Shown here in pieces: positions 36,150 to 46,799 of a stretch of DNA of 64,000 nucleotides (the first letter of the stretch is position 1; the number at the start of each line of letters is the position of its first letter). The position numbers and the translations under genes are program-made. The DNA is from Agaricus subrufescens (taxonomy: Eukaryota > Basidiomycota > Agaricomycetes > Agaricales > Agaricaceae), in NCBI GenBank assembly GCA_029945375.1, contig CM057061.1:1426001-1490000 (forward strand), written 5' to 3'. The notes beneath the pieces were generated by a model that saw only the letters and a program-made list of their open reading frames with translations, was not told where the DNA came from and searched no databases.

Positions 36150-36480
36150 ACTTTGATTCTCTCATCGCCCTCTGCTCTCTATTTCTTTGATTTACCAATC
36201 CGCATCACTGCTTACATATTAAACAGGTGGGTAGTTAGATAAATCAAGGAGCCTTCGCATGCTGGTTCTATTTCATCAGAATTCTGATAGCCAAACAAGA
36301 ACTCTCAAATATACAATGGAATCGTCGCATTATCAGCAGGTCAATAATACACCAAAGATATACATGTGCGTTCGCAAAGATACAATTACAAGTTACCTAA
36401 GAGAGTAAAAATAGACCATATCATGTGAAGCACTCGAATATGGACATCGCCCGTTACACCCGCCAATCTCCTGCTCAAAC
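36150..36480. other. Spacer between NLR5 upstream region and NLR6
   Basis: No gene seen. The part from about 36290 to 36480 resembles the 3' flank of NLR5 (33075-33265), which marks one end of the NLR5/NLR6 duplication unit. Confidence 0.5.
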
Positions 36481-38859
36481 TCATTTCATCTCCAACTTGG
36501 CTTTCGCCTCATCCCAGTTAATTTCGTGAAGATATTCTTGATACTTAGCTATTTGCGCGTCTGACGGGTCCTCGTTAAAGCGAAGTGAATACATATCAGC
36601 CCCATTTGAATCAGGTGACTTCGTTTGCCAGACGATCACCGACTTGTCACCATGTCCAATGATAAAATATCTCCGAGTCCATTTGCCATTAGGTAGGTCC
36701 TAGTAAAAATTCGGTGCACAGCCATGCGTCGAGTTTAAAGGCTTACAAGTTCGATGGGGAGGTTAAATGGTTTTGCGACTCCATTGTCTATCACTTGGTA
36801 AAAATGCTCCAGAATTTTGTAGTCCTCAGGTTCTGACGGTTGTATGCGCACGATTGGACTTGAATGATCCTGAACTGCATCAATATTGAGAGTATAGGCG
36901 ATATTGGAGGGGCGCACCAGTCGACAAAGGAAAACAATGAAATAGATGTCTACTGGCAGCCAAAAGCTGAAATCAACATCGGAGATCAGAGGATAAATAT
37001 TTTTATTGATATTTCCACCGCATCGTATAATGTCATCTGCAATATTAGTGAAGCTTTTCCTGAGAAAATCAGTGATCAGCTTAGACACTGGGAGCCGCTG
37101 ATCCTCAGTTGCCCATGTTAAACCAGGCAAATCACTATGATTATGACTCCCATCGAAATTCCACCCTTGAAACTCTTATAATCAATTTTCGCGCAGGGTT
37201 CAATCAGGAGAGGGCCTACCATCGTGTGTATGAAAGTGAGCCGCGTCTACTTCAGTCCAGTAAGCCCACAGTGGTACAATGCACAACAGCGCTGTTTCCC
37301 AGTCAATGGCAAATTTTCCAGAACGGTTGGAATCGAGGATGAAATCCTGGAATGAAGCATGGTAAAATTGTATCTGGGATTCAGTGGCGTCTTCTACTTC
37401 TGGTAGGTTCATGACGGAGTGCAGTCCACGCGTTGCCTTGTAAAAAGATTGTTGGTCGAGGCGGAGAAAGTTGGAGAGAGATTGAGCAGAACGAAGTTGT
37501 TGAGACGGGTCGATTTTACTTCGGTGGGACATATACGCCAAAATTTGCTGAGTCGTCTTGAACACCGTGGTAGGTATATCCTCAAGGATCCGAGAGTACA
37601 GGAGGTCAAGGGCCGCCAGCGGATTTCGTGAAACAATCCCTTGTGAACGACGCAGAAACGCTAACAGAGAGTCAAGCTGAGAACACGGATCAGCTTGCTT
37701 GGGACTCTGGACGAAATTTAGGCATGTCGAAGCTAAAACAAAGAGCCCGGAGACAGCATCAACCAGCTCCTGGAGCTTCTCCTGCGGTGGCCAATCCGTA
37801 GGTGTTATATCCTTGTATGTGGCCTTAATATCGGTAAGCCTGTCCTTAACGTATCGTTCCACATTCTCCCGACACTCGTCGTCAATAATGAGCTCGTCAC
37901 GCCCACATTCTGAGTTTCTGGAGAAAGCGTTCTTGAGGTGAGCCTCGGGACGACTGAAGATGAGCCAACGGAGCGAGAGTTCTGGGTTCATCCGGATAGC
38001 ATTGGTTATCATTTCAAGGATTTCCCGTTGAGAATTCTCTCCGTCGCACTCGTCGAGGCCATCTAGGATTATAACAATCGGTTTTATATGACGATGACGT
38101 TGGAGGGTAATGAACGGTTCAACAATGAGTTTTCGAAATTGGACGGGAGGAGAATTTTGTAATAAAAAGCGATCTTTAGCCAACCGGCGTTCTATGAGAG
38201 AATGATACTCCGGCACAGTTTTGGCAAGCTGGTATATGAGTGTTGGTACAACGGTTTCCAGTTTGTTCCGGCTAGCAGTTCGGGAGAAAAAGTAGGACCC
38301 TCCTAGACTCTCTTCCTCATCGCATGAGTCGGCAAATGACTGAGCGACCGCCGATTTCCCAGTGCCTGCAGATCCACGAACCCAAAGCATCTTCCAGTCG
38401 ACATGCTCGCTGATGAGCCATTGCCTGAGTCTCTCCCTGATCTTCAATCGCGTTTCGGGGTGACATCTTGGTGGGGGATGTCGGGCGCTGGAATCTTTTG
38501 TGGCATCGAGGCAGATATATGGTTCCAGTATCTCAAATACTGTCAGGAGTATGAGTAATTTTCATCGAGAATGGAAAAAGATACGTGCCTGCTTGTCTAC
38601 TTGAAACAACGTTGTTTATATAGTTGATCTTCAGCTCGTTGACATCGATGAGCTGAGCATCATTGAGGGTGAAGTCTCGTGCGTTGGAGAAAAACTCTAG
38701 TTTATCATGTGAGCAGATCGTCGATGGTAACAGAAATTGTACAAACGCACCGGCACCTGTTTTCTCACCCTGACGAGCCGAGGGTGCCCCTGATCGGTGT
38801 TTCAGTAGCCTGATCCAATTCTTCGTGCGCTCAATCATAGAGGGGGTGGGTTGCGACAT
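36481..38859 (-). CDS. NLR6: NACHT-domain STAND ATPase
   Basis: Exons: 38751-38859, 38589-38696, 37220-38539, 36918-37165, 36747-36869 and 36481-36699; 708 residues, with exon lengths identical to NLR5. Leader MSQPTPSMIERTKNW. Exon 2 shares the N-D-A change (FTLNDAQL). NACHT motifs as in NLR5. Differences from NLR5 are scattered, with many in the C-terminal region (for example DVDFSFWLPVDIYF, RRYFIIGHGDKSVIVWQT, YQEYLHEINWDEA). Intron 2 donor is GC (GCACGT). It is the youngest visible duplicate of the family. No stop or frameshift was found. Confidence 0.85.
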
Positions 38860-39791
38860 TGACAATGCAAGTGATACGGACGAGATAGTGAAGGGAAGAG
38901 GGAAACAGCGGCGCCCGAAAACGTTCTCACAAGAGCCGTCCGACTGTCATCTCACAGCCACCGAGCTGTTACGTGACTTTGGGCGTCTAGATACCGAGTG
39001 TTTTGCAAGCCCTCCCGCGTGTGTTTTCCTTCCCTTCGCGTAATTCTGGCGTGGACAATGGAGGAGGAACGCTTTTTTAGACTGTTACCGGTACTAGCTA
39101 AGTCGTTCTCACAGAAGTAAGCGACTGTAACAGCGAGCAAGGCAAAAATAAAATAAACTTAGCCTCGAGAATCGGTGATATGCGCTCCACAACGAGTCCG
39201 GCAACTGCCGAGCAACTAGATGTCGATCATCGAACTGGCGATCAGACCGAATCAGTCACAGGGAAACCTTCCAGGCCCTTTGAAATTGACTCCCTACAAC
39301 GCCAAGCTGTCTGGGAAAGACCCTGATTATAGCACAAATATGTGTCTAATTGAAAACTTCCAGTGTAATCACTACTGATATCACCAGGACTGTTGCTTGG
39401 CAGATGGGTCGTGTGTAAGTACGATTTCGAAAAATGGTGACTAAATTATCCTGGATTTCTGACTTTTCGTTCTCCTATTATTGTCCCAGTACCCCTATCA
39501 CATTCAACGTTGGGTTAGGCGGGAGAAACTGATTCTCTGCAACTCTTGCAGCCACGGGCTTCAATCTGCCGGCCTTCCACTTCCACCCCTCGATACGACC
39601 CTGCAGTTTCTCTCATATTGATATTTTAGAACTCCTATACTACTTTTAATATTCTTACTTGCTCCATCAGACTCAAAAAGTGGTTCACTATGTGGTGACT
39701 GGTTTCGCTCTGTGTCCCCGACAATCGAGGGCAGTGTTATATACCTTCGATTTAGCTCCGCCTATTCCTTTGCCCATTCTGCAAGTTCCAA
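38860..39791. other. Upstream region of NLR6
   Basis: The first 250 bases match the upstream region of NLR5 closely (compare 35650-35900); similarity then fades. No gene is supported. Confidence 0.5.
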
Positions 39792-40363
39792 ATGCCTGTC
39801 CTTGGTTCCATTTTGTCAACTGCTCGGTATACAATCAACGCGACTCTTCGCCTTCAAACCAAGCAGTCTCGGTCATGGTTTACTTCACAGTCATCCGCTC
39901 AGTGCAAACTGGGAATTAAACCCAAGTCCGGTCAGCCAAAAATCAATGTCTACCGCATAGCGACGTTGAAAGCAACTACTCATCAGAAAAGAGGTCTGAA
40001 TAAGGCTGTGAGGAGGGCACTGAAAGAAGTCCACCCACATGTACTGGAATATACAACGCAAAACACGTTTTCGGGAAAAATCTGGGCTCAAATCAGGTGA
40101 ACTTCGTTTCCATTATATTAGCCCGATAAGCGTTGACCATTTTTTTAAACAGAGGTGGATTTCATCATTCTTATTCATCCAGTTCCAATTCTCCACATGC
40201 TACAATTCGTTTGTATGACAATGATTCCAAGCATATCGGGGGCGTACATGCTCCTGAAGACCCTAAAGAAGCAGCGACGTTCAAGGGTGGGATAGACCAG
40301 TTGTTGTACTACGGTGAAAGAAAGATTGAAAAAAATCTCGCCTTCGCTATCTCTGTGTCATAG
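39792..40363 (+). CDS. Hypothetical protein of unknown family
   Basis: Two exons, 39792-40096 and 40153-40363, joined by a GTGAAC...AAACAG intron; 171 residues. The spliced frame is open across the junction (WAQIRGGFHHSY). The C-terminal part reads ATIRLYDNDSKHIGGVHAPE and ends EKNLAFAISVS. No domain, signal peptide or membrane segment is obvious; the middle is basic (KRGLNKAVRRALKEVHPH). It lies between NLR6 and NLR7 on the opposite strand. The coding call rests on the splice junction and the length alone. Confidence 0.45.
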
Positions 40364-40695
40364 ATTTAGCTTTATGTTATGGATGTCTCCACGCGTCGAT
40401 GTAGATAGTCGCTAAGTTCAGTTCGCAATTATATCTCAATGGCTATGTGGGTCTTGTCTTCAATGGTTCGGATGTCTAATCAAGCCGAGTGTAGTAGATC
40501 CTATCTTCGATCTGTCCTATAAGTTATACGCTTTGACCCATTCTCGTCGAGTTTCCTGAGCGTATGACCAACTATCAATGTTAACGGGCATATCTTCAGT
40601 TTAGCACAATACGCCTAACATGTTATCAAACCCTATACAATTTAGCTAGGCCACAGTGCTCCACATAGGTTTCGCTCGTACCATCATCGATCTTC

Positions 40696-43074
40696 CTACA
40701 ACCCTTCTCGTATCTCCAAGTTAGCTTTCTCTTCATCCCAATGGATGTCTTGGAAGTAACTCGCGTATTCAGATATTTGTGCCTGTGAAGGTTCTTGGTC
40801 GCAGCGAAGCGAACACGTTTTCCAACCACTTGTAGGCGATATAATTCTCCAGATAAGGATTGACTCAACGCCATATCCGATGAAAAAATACTCTTGGATA
40901 TATCTTCCATCAAGAATATTCTAATAGCATTTAAGAGCATTGCAACCCGCCAGATCTATGCACTTACATGCCTGAGTGGAAAAATGGCCGGTCTAGCAGA
41001 GCTGTTCCCTATCATAATGTTAAAATACTCCAGAAGTTGGTGGTCTGTGCGCCCGAACGGTTCTACGCGTACAAGTTTAGTGGAAATGTCCTAAAGAGGC
41101 GTCAATACTAATGGAAAAGTGAGACCGGAACCGACACACCAGCCGGCACAATGAAACAAAGTCACAAATGACTGCAGGCATCCAGTCTCTGAAATCCGCA
41201 TTAGAAAGTCTGACGATTAGACCTTGATCTGGGCCATCCCACTGCATATCAAGAACCCCATAAAAGTAGCCAAGTCGAAGCAAGCCTATGATTGAATGGG
41301 AAAGCAATATTCCATTCTCTTCAGACGCCCACGTCAAACCTGGTAGACATCTCTTGGGATCTTTGACAGACTCCCAGCCTGGAAGTTGTGGGGTTAATAA
41401 TCGCAAGAGGGTTGTTTGGAATTTGGTTTACCGTCGTGGATGTGGAAACTTGTCGCAGTTATGTTATACCAGTAAATATCTGAATGTAAAATCTCTATCA
41501 TCGCCCGGTACTCTCCGACAACAAACTGGCCGGGACGCTTAGGATCGCGGAGAAAGTCTTGGAATGAAGCATGATAAAATTTTAGCTGGGTTTTATCGGC
41601 GTCTGCAGGGTCAGGTATGCGCATGACGGAGTGGAGTCCACGCGTAGCCTTGCAAAATGCACGTTGGTCGAGGCAGAGGAAGTTCGCGAGTGCCTGCGCC
41701 GAGGCGAGAGGACTATGGATTATATTCTGGAGAGTCATATACGCTAATATACGCCAGGTGGTCTTGAACACGCTGGGCGAGATATCTTCAAGGATCCGTG
41801 AATAGAGAAGATCGAGTGTGACTAGGGGGTTTATTGACCCGACATTCTGCGAACGACGTAGAAACATCAAAAGAGAGTCGAGCTGAGAATCTGGGTCAGC
41901 TTCGTCGGGATCGGCAATAAAATTTAGACAGGTCGATGCGAAAACAAAAAGCCCAGAGACAGCATCAACGAGCTCCCGGAGCTTCTCCTGTGGAGGCCAA
42001 TCTGCGGGTGTTACGTCATTATATGCGGTCTTGATCTCGAGAAGTCGATCCTTCACATATCGTTCTACGTTCTCCCGACACTCGTCGTCAATAATGAGCT
42101 CCTCGCGCCCACATTCAGAGTTTAGGGAGAATGCATTCTTGAGGTGAGCTTCGGGACGGCTGAAGATGAGCCAACGAAGCGGGAGATCTGGGTTCATCCG
42201 GACGGCGTTGGTGATCATCTCCAGAATCTCTCGTTGGGCATTCTCTCCCTCGCACTCATCGAGGCCATCCAGAATTATTACGATCGGCCTTAAACGACCA
42301 TGGCGTTGGAGGGTGGCAAACGGTTCAATGATGAGTTTTCGAAACTGGACGGGAGAAGAGTTTTGTAATAAGAGACGATCTTTGGCCAATCGACGATCTA
42401 TGAGAGAGTGGTACTCAGGCACGCTCCTAGCAAGCTGGTATACGAGTGTCGGTACAAGGGGTTTGACTGTGCTTCTGCCGGCGGTTCGCGAGAAAAAGTA
42501 GGACCCTCCTAGATTCTCCTCCTCGTCGCATGAATCGGCAAATGACTGAGCGACTGCCGATTTCCCGGTGCCTGCAGAACCACGAACCCACATCATTTTC
42601 CACTCATCATACTCCTCGACGAGCCATCTCCTGAGTCTCTCCCTGATCTTCAATCGCGTTTCGGGGTGACACTTTGGTGGTGGATGCCGGGCGCTGGAGT
42701 CTTTTGTGGCATCGAGGCAAGTATACGGTTCCAGTAGTTCAAAAACTGGGGTCAATTGAGCGCTCAATTCCAATCGATGATAAGAAGGGGTACTCGCCAG
42801 CTTGCCTGTTCGAGACGACATTGTTGATATAGTACAACTTCATCTCGTTGACATCGTTGACGCCTACAAATTGACCGCCGTTGATGGTGATGTCTTCTGC
42901 ATTGGAGAAAAAAGCTAACATATCACGTTAACACGACAATAGTGACCTTCAACCGATGAGCACACTTGTACCAGTCGTCTCAGCATGAGCAGTTGACGGA
43001 GATTGTGGTAGTCGTTTCAAAAGTTTGAACCACTTCTTTGTACGGCCAACAATAGAGGGGACAGGATGGGACAT
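40696..43074 (-). CDS. NLR7: NACHT-domain STAND ATPase
   Basis: Exons: 42954-43074, 42798-42914, 41432-42745, 41140-41378, 40968-41090 and 40696-40920; 712 residues. Leader MSHPVPSIVGRTKKWFKLLK. Exon 2 encodes FFSNAEDITINGGQF, the best match to the family consensus. NACHT exon: Walker A GSAGTGKS, Walker B VIILDGLDECEG, LRWLIFSRPEAHL. The C-terminal region has LPGLTWAS, DFRDW in place of DFRYW, EYFFIGYG and WDEEKANLEI. Intron 2 is GC-AG (GCGAGT), and the frame stays open through it, so unspliced message would also be translatable. Upstream is a gene-poor region with a tRNA-like element. Confidence 0.85.
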
Positions 43075-43599
43075 TTTGGTGACAGAGTGAGAGTCAGGGC
43101 CGGATGGATACAGCTGGATGATCCTCTCGCGAACTAACACCGCTGGCTATTTTTGTCCCAGCACTTGACCATAGGGAACGTCTTTCGGTCTCTTTAGTGC
43201 GCAATTATAGCAGATGATCTATTCTACTATTGATATCAGCCTCGTGCCACACCGGCGCACCGACTTTAAATTCTCCAAAACGAAGTCACCCCAGTAGAAG
43301 TTCAAGTAAGGCGAAACCTATTATATGGCCACGACATAAGGCTGCGCAAGCGGCACCTAAACGGCTGTTGGTCGTGTGGCAGCAAGCATAACTCGTTCGT
43401 CGGACAGACAAGTCCTACATCTTGCTCAACGACTCTAGTCTTGGGACAACTCATGTTAAAAAACGAGTGCTCAACCTTCATCAGCAAATCGGCTTAGAGA
43501 TTGTAGACCTTACATCATAAATAAACATTGTATTACAATTAAGTAAAATGTGAACGCTTACATTGTGGTAAAGTGAAATGAACGGGCATACAATCCAAA

Positions 43600-43755
43600 T
43601 AAAAGAATACAATCATGATACAATTTATTGTTTTAAGGTTACATTCTTGTTCAGAGCATACAATCATGTCACAATCTATTTTTTGAGATTACCATCTTTT
43701 TCAAAGCATACATCCTTGCTTCAATCTTTAATATGGGATTACAAGCATGACTCCA
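43600..43755. repeat. Degenerate tandem repeat, period about 50
   Basis: Three imperfect copies with landmark ATACAATCATG or a variant at about 43607, 43658 and 43708, each followed by an AT-rich stretch and a TTACAT/TTACCAT motif. No coding potential. Confidence 0.6.
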
Positions 43756-43898
43756 ACAATGGAACTAAACTGTATATGAATCTAACATTATGCGAGGGGC
43801 AAGGCTAGGGTAGTGTAGCAGCGGCTGGGGGACTTAGAAAATTTTTACTTTTTTTGAATTTGCGTATATATTGCACCTATGTACTGAGCAGATAACTC

Positions 43899-43981
43899 GG
43901 TGCCTTGGCTCAGGTGCTCAAGTGGCTTGCTGCGTTGTCTTGCTTCCCAGGAGGTCCGGGGTTCAATTCCCGATGGTGCCA
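43899..43981 (+). other. tRNA-like element: tRNA pseudogene or SINE head
   Basis: Shows an A-box-like TGGCTCAGG (from 43906) and a perfect B box GGTTCAATTCC (43960-43970), 54 bases apart as in class II tRNAs. The seven outer bases pair with 43974-43980 by four Watson-Crick and two wobble pairs, with A as discriminator. The T stem has only three good pairs and the D arm does not fold well, so a functional tRNA is unlikely. Sequence after 43981 is AT-rich, followed by a tandem repeat. Confidence 0.5.
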
Positions 43982-44079
43982 ATTAGTTGAACTGCATATA
44001 TATGGGTTCTCTCTACGCTCGCGCTCCCATACATGGCTCTATTAGGTAATACATTTTGCCATCCTCAGCACTATAAGAT

Positions 44080-44156
44080 TGTATAGATGGTATACATTGC
44101 AGATGCTGGTATAGATGGTAATCATTGCAGATGCTGGTATAGATGGTATCCATACC
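44080..44156. repeat. 28-base tandem repeat
   Basis: About 2.75 copies of a 28-base unit containing GGTATAGATGGTAATCATTG, ending in CATTGCAGATGCT, about 100 bases after the tRNA-like element. Confidence 0.7.
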
Positions 44157-44475
44157 AGGTACCTTACATTTATATGGATTGACTGCCCATAATAGTTCAG
44201 CTTGTCAAAGACTTTAGAGATGGGCGGTGATGTTAGAGATTGTCGGTAGGTTATAAGGCCTTAACATCTCTGAGCCGGTTTGCTGATGTTCATGCCTTGC
44301 ATTCGTGATCTCGTGGCCGCAGTGCTGTGGTCAAGGCATACAATTTGTGAATAGGACTCCTTTATACACAAACCCTTGATGGCTGTGTTGTGATGACAGT
44401 TGGAATGGTTCTCGTGAGAATGCTATGAGGCCATCGTCTCTCTTTCCTCCCCCACCTCTGATAGCCGCAAGTCTA

Positions 44476-46799
44476 ATGTCGCCACATATCCCCTCCATTT
44501 TCAGTCATACAAAGCGTTGGTTCTCCAGAAACCGATCTCCCCACGTAGCAGTCCTCTCAGATGACAATCGGCAAGAACACGCCAATGCAAGCAAGTCGCT
44601 TATTGCTGGTCCTTACACATAGTAAATTAACGTCTGGCAATAGGTTTTTTCACGAACGCGCAGGACGTCACCATCAATGGTGGTCAGCTCAAGTTAACCC
44701 AAACAAACCACTACGTGAATAACACTATTTCAAGTGGAAACGCAGGTACGCGTTTATCCTGACAAATTCCTTCAAGTGTACTGATTCAGACCAACAGTTT
44801 TCGAGCTGCTGAAACCATACACCTGCCTCGATGCTACGAAGGATTCCAGCGCTCGACATCCTCCACCAAAGTGTCACCCCGGGACGCGAGAAAAGATCAG
44901 GGATAAACTCATGCGATGGCTCGTCGATGAATTAGATCCATGGAAGATGCTCTGGATCCGTGGCTTCGCCGGTACTGGCAAGTCTGCCGTCGCTCAGTCC
45001 TTTGCTGACTCGTGTGATGAGGCTGGGATACTTGGAGGCGCATACTTCTTCTTCCGTGCCGCCGGCCTAAGCAAGCCCGATACCGTAGTGCCCACACTCG
45101 TATACCAGCTCGCTATAAATGTTCCCGATTATCAATCGTTCATAGAGCACCGGCTCGCCAAGAATCCACTGTTACTAGAGAACTCTTCTCCTGTTCAATT
45201 CCGGAAACTCATCGTCGAGCCATTTGCCATTCTACAACGCGAATGCCCACGAAAACCCATCGTCGTCATCTTAGATGGATTCGACGAGTGCGAAGGAGAG
45301 CATGCTCAAAGGGAGATACTTAACATGATCACCGACACCATCCGTACGAATCCCGACCTTCCGTTGCGATGGCTTATCTTCAGCCGCCCCGAGGCTCATC
45401 TCAAGAACGCCTTCTCCCGTAACCTCGACTGTGGTCGTGATGAGCTATGCATCGATGCAGAATGTCGAGATAACGTAGAAAAGTATGTGAAGGACGAGCT
45501 TCTCGAGATCAAAGCCGCATACAAGGATATAACACCTGTGGATTGGCCTGCAGAAGCTGATTTACAAGAGCTTATCGACGCAGTTGGCGGGCTCTTTGTT
45601 TTGGCATCAACATGTATTAACTACATCAGCGACTCCGAGGCGGCAGATCCGGCTTTTCAGCTCAGTGCTTTATTAAAATTTATGCGCCGTTTGGAGGTTA
45701 TTTTGTCGAGTAATCCTCTAGAAACCCTCGACCTTCTCTACTTGCGAATTCTTGAAGATATACCCCCTACGGTGTTTGAGACTACTTGGCGAATTTTGGC
45801 GTGTCTGTCACTTCAAGCCCAATCTCAGTTTGAGCTTCCGACTGCTCAAGCAATCAGCAATTTTCTTCGTCTCGACCGACATACCTTTTACAAAGCAGTG
45901 CGTGGCCTACACTCCATCATGTGGGTACCCGACCCAGAAGACGCCGCCCAATCTCAACTTCAATTTCACCACACCTCGTTCCAAGACTTCCTCCTCGATC
46001 CGAACCGCTCAGGAAAATTCGCCATTGTCCAACACAAGGCCTTGGTGGATATTCTACTGTCAAGCGTCTATTGGTGTGACATTGATGTCATGCACTTCCA
46101 TAATAATGACAGTAAGCAGGCGCGACCATTTGTTTGAACTGTGCTTATGACGTTCAGGGTTGGAGTTTGACTTTGACCACAAGCATGATGCTTTACCTGG
46201 TCTGCCCTGGGCATCGGATGACAATCGAGTTTCGCTTTCTAAGTCTATCCTAGACTTTGTCCAGCAAGGGCTATTTACTATTATATTTGATTTTGATTTG
46301 GACAGTGTGGATGGAGATCTCCTCTCTCAAACTTCCAAGGTCGATTTCAGGTATTGGTATCCACCAAACATTTTCCAATTTTCTAGAATTTGTCTACTCG
46401 TGAGTTTAGTCCTAGTTTTGTGCTCTTCTTAGCGCTAACACATGCCCAGGACCCTTCAACCGGGATTGTACACACAGAACCTTCCAGTCCGACAGACTAC
46501 AGGCTACTTGAGTACTTCAACCTTGCTAAAAACGGTGGAGCTTCCAAACCTGTCGTATTCCCTCTTAGCAGAGTAAGCTCATACACCTGATTTGTTATCG
46601 TACTCTCACACACTCATAGTTCCCATCTGAGCGCGGATGTTTCAGAGAATATTTCTTTATTGGACATGGTGACCAATCGATGATCGTCTGGAGGACAATT
46701 TCAACAAACGGCTCCTTCACGTCTTCACTTCGGTGCGACAAAGAACCCTCTACAGCCTGGATATCTCAATATGAACGAAAACTCAAAAACATTGACTGA
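44476..46799 (+). CDS. NLR8: NACHT-domain STAND ATPase
   Basis: Exons: 44476-44608, 44644-44745, 44798-46111, 46158-46399, 46450-46572 and 46620-46799; 697 residues. An in-frame ATG at 44425 would add 17 residues; 44476 was preferred because MSPHIPSIFSHTKRWF aligns with the leaders of NLR4 to NLR7. Exon 2 encodes FFTNAQDVTINGGQL. NACHT exon: Walker A GFAGTGKS, Walker B VVILDGFDECEG, LRWLIFSRPEAHL. The C-terminal region has LPGLPWAS, VDFRYW, DPSTGIVHTEPSS and EYFFIGHG. It ends at KLKNID without the WDEE helix, like NLR3. All introns are GT-AG; intron 1 is only 35 bases. Confidence 0.83.

Larger units (their letters stand above)
43075..44424. other. AT-rich gene-poor region between divergent NLR7 and NLR8
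   Basis: Contains two tandem repeat tracts and a tRNA-like element listed separately. No protein gene is supported. It separates the minus-strand and plus-strand NLR groups and must hold both promoters. Confidence 0.55.

Noticed and set aside
37130..37165. Possible 1-base insertion in NLR6 exon 4 that would break the gene
   Set aside because: Recounting against NLR5 showed 21 bases in both; the frame is intact and the exon sum is a multiple of three.
43899..43981. Functional nuclear tRNA gene
   Set aside because: The D arm and T stem do not fold properly and no convincing anticodon loop was found; kept as a tRNA-like element only.
44080..44156. 28-base repeats as a CRISPR-like array
   Set aside because: Eukaryotic nuclear context, direct tandem units without unique spacers.
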